Of a stretch of 64,000 bases of DNA, positions 1-8,819 are shown one piece after another; position 1 is the stretch's first letter, and every line of letters starts with the position of its first letter. The translations under genes were made by a program, and so were the position numbers. Below the pieces are notes generated by a model. That model saw only the letters and a list, made by a program, of their open reading frames with translations. It was not told the DNA's origin and did not search any database. The stretch is from Prorocentrum cordatum (lineage: Eukaryota; Sar; Dinophyceae; Prorocentrales; Prorocentraceae), in contig CAUYUJ010021673.1 of assembly GCA_963575745.1 (NCBI GenBank), positions 1 to 64,000 of the forward strand, read 5' to 3'.

Positions 1-160
1 GGAGGAGGAGGAGGAGGAGGAGGTGGATGTGGAGGAGCAGGAGGAGGAGGAGGAGGAGGAGGAGGAGGAGGAGCAGGAGCAGGAGCAGGAGCAGGATTAG
101 GAGCAGGAGGAGCAGCAGGAGGAGCAGCAGGAGGAGGAGGAGGAAGAGGAAGCGAGCCAT
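1..160. repeat. GGA/GCA trinucleotide microsatellite
   Basis: Almost pure GGA triplets, with GCA interruptions towards the right, run from the window edge to about position 150. No coding role is supported; the translation is only poly-Gly, poly-Glu or poly-Arg depending on frame. From 161 to 367 nothing further is recognised. Confidence 0.9.
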
Positions 161-367
161 GGGGTGGCAGGGGTCCTGATGTTTTTGTTGCCGTTTTGGG
201 GCCCCCGGGCCCTCTGCCGGCCCTGGGTTTGCCAGAGAACAATTTAGGATGCAGATTTCGTCCTGGGGGGAGGCCCTAGGGTCCCAGGAGGAAAAGGAGG
301 ACGATCGGGGAATAATCAATGCCATAAACATAAAACAATTCTTGATGTTTCGCGTATCCCCACCAGC

Positions 368-403
368 TCCGTAGCCCCTTGGCTCAAGCCGCTCTGGGTC
401 AAG
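368..403 (+). other. Tandem spliced-leader relict (degenerate)
   Basis: Positions 368-388 read TCCGTAGCCCCTTGGCTCAAG, one base shorter than the 22-nt dinoflagellate SL and otherwise nearly identical. It is followed directly at 389-403 by CCGCTCTGGGTCAAG, which matches the 3' part of the SL (CCATTTTGGCTCAAG) at 11 of 15 positions. A full SL followed by a truncated SL is the known signature of a trans-spliced mRNA that was reverse-transcribed, reinserted and trans-spliced again. It would mark the 5' end of an old retrocopy on the plus strand. The substitutions suggest age. Chance similarity is possible but unlikely for both parts together. Confidence 0.6.
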
Positions 404-532
404 CCGCCGGCCGCCAGGAGGCCATTCTTCCATCTTTCTCCCTCCTTTCCTGATCCCCCCTCTGGACGGCCGCGGGCCCCCGACGTGGCGGACGGCCGGC
501 GGGAGGGGTGCCTGCCTCCGCCTCGAGCTGGC

Positions 533-760
533 ATGGCGGCTGGCGAGACCCGCTGCCAGACGAGGACCGAGGACACGTTCCCGCCGCAGGCCCTGATGCC
601 GCTGGCGGACGCAGTGTTTCTGGCGCTGCTGCGGGCCTGCGGTCTGCGACGCGGCCCCCAGAGCTTGCAGGCGGCCAGTGTCGCCGTCGAGAGCGAGGAC
701 TCTGGGGCACTTCCTGGGCCTGGCACCGGCACTGGGCGTGGCACTGGAGCGAGTCCGTGA
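533..760 (+). CDS. Short ORF downstream of SL relict, unrecognised
   Basis: An ATG at 533 opens a 75-codon frame starting MAAGETRCQT, with an apolar stretch LMPLADAVFLALLRAC near residue 25. It ends in a Gly/Pro/Thr-rich tail. It lies 130 bp downstream of the SL relict, where the start of a retroposed mRNA would be expected. Another frame (from 678) continues with LGLAPALGVALERVREL, so the original reading frame may be broken by a frameshift near 700. No family is recognised. It could be a decayed retrocopy or simply an open frame in GC-rich DNA. Confidence 0.25.
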   Translation: MAAGETRCQTRTEDTFPPQALMPLADAVFLALLRACGLRRGPQSLQAASVAVESEDSGALPGPGTGTGRGTGASP

Positions 761-937
761 GCTTACGACGACGCCGCCAGCGCGCTGCGAATCTGGCTGC
801 CCGACGAGCCGCTGCGGAGCCTCTCCGTGGCGCCGCGGTCTCGGAGCAGCTCGTGGAGAGTGTGCGATTGGAGCTAGAAAAAGGACTGTTGCGTTCTGAC
901 AGAAGGGAGCGGGACACAGGCCCAGTCGCTGAAATTT

Positions 938-1211
938 CAAGTGCCGAGCCATCCGGTGCGGCTGCCGCCGCCGCCGCGGCGCCGCCGCCGCGGCCGCGGC
1001 GGCGGCCGGCGCGGCCGCCTCCCGCCGCCGCCGCCCCTGCGGCCGCCGGCGCCGCGGCGGCCGCCGCCGCCGCCACGCGGCCGGCGCCGCGGCCGCCGTG
1101 GCCCGCGCGGCCGCGCTTGGGCCCGCCGCGGCTGGCGGCCGACGACGACGTCGAGGCCGATGCCGAAACCGAGGCCGACGCCGAAGCCGATGCCGACTCC
1201 GACGCCGACGC

Positions 1212-1256
<45 letters not shown>

Positions 1257-1275
1257 AGACGCCGACAACGACGAC
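938..1275. repeat. GCC-rich block followed by GAC (poly-Asp) microsatellite
   Basis: From 955 to about 1,110 the DNA is GCC/CGG triplets. From 1,138 to 1,275 it becomes GAC/GCC triplets encoding Asp/Ala/Glu runs in one plus frame. Several frames are open on both strands, as expected of triplet repeats, so the long ORFs here (for example 508-1578) are not treated as genes. The interval 1,276-1,508 contains two diverged copies of a stretch around GAGCCCGTTAGG. Confidence 0.75.
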
Positions 1276-1508
1276 GCCGACCCGCTGCAGCACCACAGCA
1301 GCCGCAGCAGCTGCTGCAGTACCAGCCTTACGGGACCTGGAACTCAGAATTTCGAGACGGCTCCAGCCGTGGTGACCAGGACGACGGACGACCATCTGGA
1401 GGATTCGGCCACGACTGAAACGGAGCCCGTTAGGTCAGAAGGGAGCGCGGTTTCGAGCGTACCGATTCCCAGAAGTGAAATGGGGCCCGTTAGGCCAGAT
1501 GCAAATCG

Positions 1509-2183
1509 TTGCGTCTCGAGCCCCAGCCCCCCGTCCCCGACGGCCGCCCTGAGCACGGACCACCACAACGCCCCGTGACGACGACCGACGACCATCCCGG
1601 GGATCCTGCCACGCACAAGGACATATCGGAGCATAGCAGCAGCAGCAGCGGCAACGTGCCACCCCCCGCTTCGTCGACAGAAGATGACGTCCCAGAGGGG
1701 AATCGAGAGGCTGTTGAGGCAGAGGTCACGATACCACCCCCCGCTTCGTGGTCTGACGACGACGTCACAGTGGGAAATCGAGAGGAGGTAGCCTGCAGCG
1801 ACCAGTGTACAGCTCACACGAACGACCCTCCCCTTCAGCTGCGCCAGCAGGCCAGAGGAAAGGAACGCGAAGTCACGGCGGAGACGGCGGAGGCCGCGGA
1901 AGTCGCGGAATACCCCCCTCTGGGCAAGCAGTCCGTCAGCAGTCCTTTGCGCCGGCAGGACAGAGGAATGGAGCGGGAAGTCACGGCGGAGACGGCGGGG
2001 GCTGCGGAAGCCGCGGAATTTCCCCTCTCAGCGCAACCAGCGCGTCAGCAGTCCTCTGGGAGCGCCACGCGCCCAGCCAGGAGACCACGGAACAACCATC
2101 CAGACGCAGGACAGCGAAACCATCCGTTGGCTCGTCGGGAGAAACCCCTTTGCACCTATTCGCCCCCCTTTCCCTGCCAGTGA
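1509..2183 (+). CDS. Hypothetical ORF with internal protein repeats
   Basis: A 224-codon open frame without an early ATG, so it would be an internal exon or a degraded gene. Two kinds of repeat are visible in the translation. One is IPPPAS(W/S)(S/T)(D/E)DDV, occurring twice about 30 residues apart. The other is EREVTAETA(E/G)AAE(V/A)AE, occurring twice within a unit of about 35 residues. Repeats kept in frame argue mildly for coding origin. The chain is rich in Glu, Ala, Pro and Gln and probably disordered. No family is recognised. It shares strand with the ORF at 2,263. Confidence 0.35.
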   Translation: MRLEPQPPVPDGRPEHGPPQRPVTTTDDHPGDPATHKDISEHSSSSSGNVPPPASSTEDDVPEGNREAVEAEVTIPPPASWSDDDVTVGNREEVACSDQCTAHTNDPPLQLRQQARGKEREVTAETAEAAEVAEYPPLGKQSVSSPLRRQDRGMEREVTAETAGAAEAAEFPLSAQPARQQSSGSATRPARRPRNNHPDAGQRNHPLARREKPLCTYSPPFPCQ

Positions 2184-2262
2184 GCTCCTTGCGGACGGCG
2201 AACCCCAGGTGCCCTCGCCAGGCGCCCCGGGCGACGCTGGCAAAGCAGCTCGCGCTCCGGCT

Positions 2263-2958
2263 ATGGAAGTTGCGCCGCAGAGCGCACGCGCGCCCGGCAC
2301 AACCAGTAGCACTCCAGAAAACGGAGAGAGACTTGCGCTGGCCAAAGGGGCGCACATGGGGGCGACAGCAGGCACAGGCCCGAAGGCGAACGCCAGCGAA
2401 AGGGACCCCCCCCCCCCACGTGCCACAAGGCCACGTCTGCCCTGGCCGCCGGACGCGGTCCGACCCCAGCCTGGCGGCCAACCATGCGGCCTGCACTTCC
2501 CCGCGCCATTCTGCCTGGCGCGCAGCCGGAACTGTCGAGCAGATCGCGAACCCCCCAGCCAGTACAACGAGGCCGCCGCGATGACGACTTGCGGCCGGGA
2601 TGCGCGGCAGCACCAGGGGCCCGACCCGCGTCAATGGCCAGGGCCCAAGGGCCCCGACACGGGACAACAGCTGTACAAAACAGGAATCGACAACGTCCAG
2701 TGGGACCTCCCCGGGGAGACACCCGGCGAGGCGACGCGACGACTCCAAGTTACACTGGGGCCAATGTTCAGTGGCACCTCCTGGCACGCTTTCGCCAAGC
2801 GGCAGTCTGTGCCTGGCCGCAAGGGCGCGCTCGACCCGTTTCGGCACGACCCGCAAACCTGCCACCTCTTCCCGGAATCTTTCCGCAGCCACAAGTGCGA
2901 CGCACGGGTCCTCAGCGCAGCGCTGGGCTTAGACGTCGACTGGACCTGGGCGCGGTAG
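2263..2958 (+). CDS. Hypothetical ORF, C-terminal half looks coding
   Basis: Starting at the ATG at 2,263 this frame gives 231 residues and ends with TAG at 2,956. The N-terminal half is Pro/Ala/Arg-rich and unremarkable. The last 100 residues are more protein-like, with an amphipathic composition, regular Trp and Phe, and several Cys/His (for example FRHDPQTCHLFPESFRSHKC). An AATAAA lies 61 bp after the stop at 3,019, but dinoflagellates do not rely on it. It may belong with the ORF at 1,509. No family is recognised. Confidence 0.3.
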   Translation: MEVAPQSARAPGTTSSTPENGERLALAKGAHMGATAGTGPKANASERDPPPPRATRPRLPWPPDAVRPQPGGQPCGLHFPAPFCLARSRNCRADREPPSQYNEAAAMTTCGRDARQHQGPDPRQWPGPKGPDTGQQLYKTGIDNVQWDLPGETPGEATRRLQVTLGPMFSGTSWHAFAKRQSVPGRKGALDPFRHDPQTCHLFPESFRSHKCDARVLSAALGLDVDWTWAR

Positions 2959-3050
2959 CGGCGCCTGGGTCCGAGCGGCGGAGCGAGCACTGGTCAACAC
3001 GCGGCAAAGGGCCACCCGAATAAACAGGCCCTCGGGAGGCGCAGAAAACA

Positions 3051-3390
3051 GTGGTGGGCCGTCTCCCCACAGTTGCCTTGCTACCCCCCTCGTGGCATCC
3101 GTGCGAGTTGCCTCCGTGGTATGTGTCCGACTTTTGCTTCTTTCAGAGTTTATACTTATTTATCCTGGCTGTTGTCTACGTGCTGCGTGTGTGGCTATAC
3201 CGTCGACCTCAGTGCATTTCTCCTCTGTCTGCGTGCTGCGCGTGTGGCTATGCCGTGGACAGTTTGGATTTCTTCTCTGTGATCCACCTTCTCTGTTGAC
3301 TACGAGTTGTACACCGTGCTCTACAGCGCGATTGGGTGTCTCATACTTCCCCGCTCTCGGTTCTGACGGGCTGTTGTCGGACGTGCCGTG
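3051..3390 (+). other. Non-coding stretch with a 54-bp tandem duplication
   Basis: Two adjacent diverged copies of about 54 bp (GTGCTGCGTGTGTGGCTAT... and GTGCTGCGCGTGTGGCTAT...) lie at about 3,179-3,285. An 82-codon ORF over this stretch (3,051-3,299) is hydrophobic and Cys-rich, but it is produced largely by the duplication and is not called a gene. Confidence 0.45.
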
Positions 3391-3397
3391 CTTCTCC

Positions 3398-3940
3398 AAC
3401 GGAGGAAACGCGCTGCGAGGGTGGCGAGTCGACTGGCCCCCCCGGAGCGGGAGTTACGCGCGCCCCGTGCACGACGGAGGAAACACGCTGCGAGGGTGAC
3501 GAGTCGACAGGCCCCCACGGCGCGGAAGACGCGCTCGCCCCGAGGATGTCGGAGGGAACACGCTGGGTGGCCAAACGTTGCGTTCGACTGGCTGCGCACC
3601 ACCCGCGCGCAGTCTCCAGGCTGTGCCGCTCTTGGGATGCCTTTGCGCAGTCCCCCGACAGTGGGCTGGCGAGCTTTTCCCCCATGCGCGCAGCCACCAG
3701 GGCGTGCTGCTCTGGGAAGGCGACAGCACAGTCCCCTGCCTGTGGGCTGGCGCGTTGTTCCCCCTGTGGCCTCCAGACCCTCCACCGGAACAGTGGAGCG
3801 ACCAAAGTGGCGTCTCCGACTCAACGTCGACATTGGTTCGGCGTGGTGGTCCCCCCACGGTCTCCTGACCCCCCTCAGGGCACAGTGGAGAGACCAGAGT
3901 GGCGCCTCCGACTCAATGTCGCCATTCTTGCCCCCCCCCC
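3398..3940. repeat. Tandem and diverged repeats upstream of GAPDH
   Basis: Two copies of about 75 bp carrying ACGGAGGAAACRCGCTGCGA lie near 3,398 and 3,470. Further on, two copies of a block containing CAGTGGAGNGACCANAGTGG lie near 3,790 and 3,884. The second block reappears as a fragment near 15,230 downstream of GAPDH. This appears to be array spacer that has itself become repetitive. Confidence 0.6.
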
Positions 3941-4165
3941 CCGCTCCTCCTCTAATTCGCCGGATTGTGCGGCTATCGGCTGCGACTCCTCCCCCCCCTC
4001 CCCCTCCTCCTCCTCCTTGCTCAGTCGGCGTTCCGCGTCGCCCGGGCCCCCCCCAGCGCTGCCCACCGGGCGCTGCGGCTCTCGGCTGCGCCCCCGCACG
4101 GAGTCTGACGCCGAGGAGCGGCGTGGTCTCGAAGGATCCTGAAGGCTCCCTGGCAAGACTCGGGG
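3941..4165. repeat. GAPDH array spacer, upstream copy
   Basis: About 225 bp that match 14,917-15,137 downstream of GAPDH through most of their length. Shared blocks include CTCAGTCGGCGTTCCGCGTCG, the CGCTGCCCACC block and the terminal TGGCAAGACTCGGGG. Both copies have the same orientation relative to the gene. Identical flanks on both sides are what one repeat unit of a head-to-tail gene array gives, and tandem arrays are common for highly expressed dinoflagellate genes. Confidence 0.75.
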
Positions 4166-4239
4166 CGCCTCCGAGCGTCGTGGGCGTGGCCGCGAGCCGT
4201 CGCCGCTCATCTGCGAAGGTGACCAGGGAGGCGGCCGGC

Positions 4240-4350
4240 GTTGGCAACAACGGTTTCGGGCGCATCGGGCGCCAGGTGGCCCGCGTCGTCATGGAGGACC
4301 CAGAGACGGAGCTGAAGCTGGCGAACGCGAGCGCGCATACGGAGTATCTC
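4240..4350 (+). CDS. GAPDH: GAPDH, 5' exon (N-terminal 37 residues)
   Basis: The translation begins VGNNGFGRIGRQVARVVMED and continues PETELKLANASAHTEYL. This is the NAD-binding N-terminus of glyceraldehyde-3-phosphate dehydrogenase, with the GFGRIGR dinucleotide-binding loop intact and Asn where the family usually has Ile (VGINGFG). The frame upstream is open but has no ATG nearby, so the true start lies in an earlier small exon or is lost. The coding sequence resumes in the same sense at 13,986. The enzyme oxidises glyceraldehyde-3-phosphate to 1,3-bisphosphoglycerate. The last 20 bp (4,331-4,350) are nearly repeated at 13,986-14,005. Confidence 0.9.
4331..4350 (+). repeat. Left copy of 20-bp direct repeat bracketing the GAPDH insertion
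   Basis: GCGCGCATACGGAGTATCTC here and GCGCGCACGCGGAGCATCTC at 13,986-14,005 agree at 17 of 20 positions. Both encode GAPDH sequence (AHTEYL and AHAEHL). A single copy restores a continuous GAPDH frame. This fits a target-site duplication from insertion, or a repeat bordering an intron. Confidence 0.7.
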
Positions 4351-4840
4351 AACGACCTAGAGGACTACCTCCACGAGGGGGTCGTGGGGGGCGAGAAGCG
4401 CAACTTCCTGTGGAAGATCGTGCTCTTCGCCCTGCATTGTGTCCTGGGCGCGCTGTTTGTAGGGATGAACGACGCGTGGGTAAGCTGCGACATCGACTTC
4501 CTCGAGCACCCTGGGACGCTGTTGGCCACGCGGTACGGCGAGGCCGACGACGTCCAGGACATGTACGCGAACATGTCTGACAATTCAGTGGGAATCGATT
4601 GCATGCCTCTCAACTATACCTACTTTCTGCCGGCTGGAGGGGTGGGTCATCCCGTCCAGCCACTGACGCATAACTGTTCGAGCTATTCTGCGCGGCTTGT
4701 CGATCGGCGCGCAGGCGGCCATGCTCAAGTTATTATTATTCCCAATTTCTTGAACCTGACCTATGGGCTGTGCGCTCTGTCCCTGTGCATCCTTACCATG
4801 CTTGTGCACCGCCCGGGGGCGCTGGCGGCGGTGCGGCACC
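4351..4840 (+). other. Membrane-protein-like open stretch in frame with GAPDH exon
   Basis: The frame runs on from GAPDH without a stop but changes character completely after AHTEYL. A hydrophobic segment (FLWKIVLFALHCVLGALFVG) is followed by about 90 residues with Cys and N-glycosylation-type sites (NMS, NYT, NCS). A second hydrophobic segment follows (FLNLTYGLCALSLCILTMLV). This looks like coding sequence for two membrane helices with an outside loop, not like a LINE ORF1. At the other end of the insertion (13,846-13,985) a short open stretch joins GAPDH in frame too. It may be an exon of another gene captured in the insertion. No family is recognised. Confidence 0.4.
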
Positions 4841-5007
4841 CGGCAGCCAGGGGGCGCAAGCGTGCATCATGCAGCATTTGCTCGTTGGATGGCCGCTCTC
4901 TTGCGGCTCGAAGAATTGGGAAGGCACGCTGCAGATGGCCTCACCGATTTCTTTGCCTCCTACATTTTCAGCACGTTGCTCGCAGGGGTCAGCGCTCAGC
5001 TTCGAGT

Positions 5008-6340
5008 GCCACGACGGCTGGCCCCGCAGAGGCGCAGGCAAACGACGACCCAATCCAAAGCTCGACCGTACCTACTTCGACCACTGACCAGCCGGGGCAC
5101 AGTAATACTGCACAGCTTCGGAAGCAGATCTCTGAGTTCGGTCGCGCTGGCGGCCGTAATCGATCTAGAAAGATGCAGGAGCAGTTGGACATGGTCAAGA
5201 CGTTCCTGGATAGCATTACCAATATGGCAAAGCAGGCGCGGACTGGAGCGCTACGGACAGGGCAACCGGCACAGTGCCGCCCACGCGACCCGCCACCAAA
5301 CCCGACAGAGACAGGGTCGCACCACAACGGGCACGCCCACCGTCCCCGATAAAGCGAGGGCGCCTAGGCTTCGGCCTCGGCCCAGGCCGGACCCTCCTGC
5401 GGCCGATTCGAGCACCGGCATCGTTGACAAACTCATCTCAGTGCTCACCAAACATAAGGCTGACGAAGCAAATGCGCTGGAAGCAATGGAGCAGATCATC
5501 GAGGATCGCCAATCTAAGCTCCCTGCATCTGGCAACAATGAGCCTTCGAAGAAGGCATGGCGGATCGACCAAGCAGCACATGGCAACCGACAGCTGATGT
5601 CTGCGCAGAAGGTTTTGACCGACCTCAAGCAAGGGAAGACCCCATAAGGTGATTTTACTATCATGTCTGGGGACCAGATCGACACGGCTAAGTTGTTGAT
5701 TGACGGCCACGGTATCTCCAAGAACATGGGTTTCATCCAGACCGACGCGTCTACACCGCAGCCAGGGGAGGACCAATCGCCATGGAGGGGCATTCCCATC
5801 AAGGACAAGGCAAACCCGCCGGGCCTGAAGTCTTTGAAGATCGACTCCGTGGGGAACGGCGTGGTCTTCAGCAGCCCGGGGGTTGCAGGCCCTGCTGCCC
5901 CTCCAGCGGCCCGGACGCAGTCCCTCCGGGTTGCACTCAAGCGATGCTACATGTCAGCTGACGGCTAGCAGAAGGCCAGAGCACGCACGGAGGCCTGCGC
6001 ACCGAGTGCATCGACAAGACGTGGATCAACCGCGTCGACAAATTCACCAACACTCAAGACAAGCACGGGAAGATCGACTTCATCACTGGCTATATCATCG
6101 CTGAGGCGGCCAAGGTGGAGGATATCATTTCCAAGCAGAGCGGCAAGGATGGGCGCGTCTTCCAGGTGCTCGCCAAAGACCGCGCTGGTTCCACATCTGA
6201 CTCCGACCGCGTTGATTTCGTGTCGCGTGAAGCAGATGAGGACCCTGGGGCGTATTACCGCCGTGTGTGGGCGCAGGCGCAACAGGTCGGCAAAGGACTC
6301 TGCCTGCGGCCTCTGGTGGGTCGTCTGACCTAGGCGTCCG
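5008..6340 (+). pseudogene. LINE ORF1-like protein, frameshifted segments
   Basis: Successive plus-strand frames carry protein-like sequence. Segment 5,008-5,352 is Gln/Ser/Thr-rich with a coiled-coil-like MQEQLDMVKTFLDSITNM. Segment 5,344-5,647 holds a charged helix (VDKLISVLTKHKADEANALE). Segment 5,663-5,968 has IDTAKLLIDGHGISKNMGF and a Trp-containing linker. Segment about 5,989-6,330 begins GLRTECIDKTWINRVDKF. Each ends in a stop or drifts out of frame. Position upstream of OTU, APE and RT suggests the element's first protein, which in LINEs binds the element RNA. The function is inferred from position only. Confidence 0.55.
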
Positions 6341-6414
6341 CGGCCGCCAACCGACGAAGACAACCGCCCCCCGTTGGCGCCTCACCCGTGTTCCGCGGGA
6401 ATGGTCCTAGGCTG

Positions 6415-7209
6415 CACTTACAGTTTGGCTGAACCAGCGTGGGTGGACGCGCATCGAGGTTCTGGCGACCCCATCAACTTCCAACGCTGGCTGGCTCCTC
6501 CGGGCGGATCCGGGAGAGACCCAGCCTAAGAATGGCAACGCAAAAGTTCCTAGTTGGCAGATCACGCACGAGGACGCCAACTCGGACACCAGCTACGTCA
6601 CAGTCACGCGCTTCGTGCCGGACATGGACAAGACGCTCAAGACATCTCCGGCAAGGTCCCGCCCCTGGCAGTGGCGGGGGGACCCGGAGACACCACCGCA
6701 ACCGCCACCCCGGCAGCGACCGGAGCAGCAGATCCTGCAATGCCAAGCCATAGATGATGCGCGGCAGAAGATGGAGGTCGACGTCCAACAGAAAAATGAT
6801 AAGAGGAAAGCCGCCCGCGAGAAAGAGGACCAGGACCTTGACGGAATGGACGGCGAAGCAGAAAAGACAGATCGCAGAACGCGCACAGGCGCGAGCTGCG
6901 GAATATCAACAAGCACGTGATGAATACCAGCGGAAGCAGACTGAAATCAATGCAATGTGCGTCGACATTGAGGTCCCCGACGACGTCGCGCCTCAGCAGA
7001 CCGGCGCAGCATCTGGCTCAGTGCCACCACCGGTGGCTCCGGCCGCCAAGGCCAAGCTTGACCCAGTCCATGGACCTTGGCCTGCATCCATGTTCGACGA
7101 GCGGGACCCGAAGACCAACGGAGGGGACTGCGGATACAGAGCCACTGCCGCCTCATGCGCGGCGTCGGCCCTTGGAAAAAGCATCGCCGACACTTTTCAC
7201 AGATGCTAA
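6415..7209 (+). pseudogene. LINE internal coding segment, basic and charged
   Basis: A frame at 6,418-6,920 begins TVWLNQRGWTRIEVLATPST and contains a charged KKNDKRKAAREKEDQ-like helix. The overlapping frame 6,754-7,209 continues with RQIAERAQARAAEYQQARDE, a likely coiled coil. It then enters the OTU-like region and stops with TAA at 7,207. The switch between frames around 6,850 shows a small indel. It links ORF1-like sequence to the protease region, so the ancestral element probably encoded one long protein here. Confidence 0.5.
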
Positions 7210-7600
7210 GCTTGAGACTCTCGGCGAGACATGCCAGGGACCGGTCGCGAAGGACATCTCGAATGGAGGGGGTCTTGCCAAGGAGTTGTGGCAGCATATC
7301 GAATTCCTTGCCCCCAACATCGAAGACACGGACGAGCCACCTACCAACTTTTCAGAGCATGCGAAGTTGTGCAAAAAGAGGTTCATCGATGGCGCAGGCG
7401 TTTATGCCGCCGCAGAGGTGCACCGCCGACAGATCTTCACCTACGTGGGGCACGACACCGTGGATGGCCAGCGACAGCGGGGCCAACGCTTCGCATGGAT
7501 CCCGCGGATGGAAGACGCTATCAAAGAGGCGGCTGCCCACCCGCCTCTGCACGTTGGTGTCAGGGATGGCCACTGCGCGGTGCTGTTCCAGAAGGAGTCC
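7064..7600 (+). pseudogene. OTU-like cysteine protease region of the LINE (frameshifted)
   Basis: The sequence around 7,110-7,140 reads TNGGDCGYRATAASCAASAL, resembling the OTU nucleophile motif (D-G-[DN]-C-[LG]-[FY]-R). After a frameshift at about 7,196 the frame ending at 8,767 continues with a helical region. About 150 residues after the Cys it reaches PLHVGVRDGHCAVLF, where His is placed like the OTU C-terminal catalytic His after a beta strand. OTU proteases cleave ubiquitin chains. OTU-type domains are known in some plant and algal LINEs, where their role is unclear. The assignment rests on two motifs and spacing. The copy cannot make an intact domain. Confidence 0.5.
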
Positions 7601-7935
7601 AGCCTGCGTGAGACTCTCAAGCGCAGGCCGGCCAAGCAGTCCTTCGTTGACGCAGTCAAGAAAGCTCCGCGTGTTGGGGTAGAGCGGGTGCGCCATGACG
7701 ATGGTGAATCCGCATATTCTAGACAGTCTGGCAGGTCCTGCACTCGCACTGTGGATAGTTGGCTTCAACATCTTGTTGACCGCAGGCACAGCGCACCACA
7801 GGCAGCGGCGACGCCTTCTTCTTCCAGGGCACGCTCTATACGGCAACCGTCGCCAGCAGGCGCCTCCCGGCGCTCTATGGCACGTCGTGGCCCCGGTTCT
7901 GCCTGCTACGCCGCCCCGCAGCCCGCCCCGCGCAA

Positions 7936-8767
7936 GCGCCCGGCGGAACTCTACAAGTGGATTTGCAATCTCTGTGGTTGGGTCGGCGCCGAGAGGTGCA
8001 TGATGCGCCTCTCGCGCCGTCGAGCGGACCATCTTACCAAGAGTCGCACCATCGAGGAGCGCAAGAAAGCTACAGCCATCAGGAAGTACTTCACTATGCC
8101 TACGATCTCAGAGAACATCCCTGCTGATCAGCGGGTATGGTCATGCTCGCTCTGTACCAAAGGTGCTTCCTCCTTTCCCAATGCAGCGTGGAAGGCCAAA
8201 GCCCTCCGCAAGCACTGGGGAGACGATCACAAAGACGAGTGCACCTTCCAGCAGTTCACCTACCTGAACAGGTCCAGGAAACACAAGCAGGTGCGTGACG
8301 CCGTTGAGCGCAAAAACAAACTCCACCAGTCGATGCTGCTCCGGGCGCGCCGTCTACTCGGGAAGCAGACGCGTAGCAAAGCAGCCGTCATCACCACGGG
8401 GAAGAGGCGCCCACAGGCCGGCGGCAGCATCCTATATTCTTGTGTCAAGTGCCACAACATGTGTTTCAACACCGTCTTTGATTGGAAGGGCCATCTGTGC
8501 AAGCCGTGGTACGGCGATGCTAGCGGCTGGAGGCGTTCTGATAAACGTTGCGTTTGGCACGCCAGGCCTGCAGACGAGCGCAAAGACCTCATTGCAGCGT
8601 GGCGGAGCACCGGCGTTCGCCAACCTTCTGATCAGCAGTGGGGCTCGTTCCTCACGTTCTGCGCGGGCGAGCGCAACCAGATGTCCAAGAAGAAACGCCT
8701 CCAGGCTTTCCTGGCTTGGGCGCGCCAGCATGCATGGGGGCCGAAGGGGCCCCGGAGTCGGCGTTGA
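7936..8767 (+). pseudogene. Zinc-finger segment at end of LINE ORF (ends at TGA 8,765)
   Basis: An open frame runs from the OTU-like part to TGA at 8,765. Three Cys/His clusters are visible. One is YKWICNLCGW near 7,955. The second is WSCSLC near 8,140 followed by HWGDDH, a C2H2-type pattern. The third is YSCVKCHNMC near 8,440 followed by WKGHLC. Such fingers probably bind nucleic acid in LINE proteins. The rest is basic (Arg/Lys-rich), consistent with RNA or DNA binding. This frame has stayed open for over 600 codons, longer than the other LINE frames. Confidence 0.6.
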
Positions 8768-8819
8768 GGTTTCCGCGGCCCTGGGCCGCGACGGGTCGCC
8801 AGTCCCACCAGACGAGACC

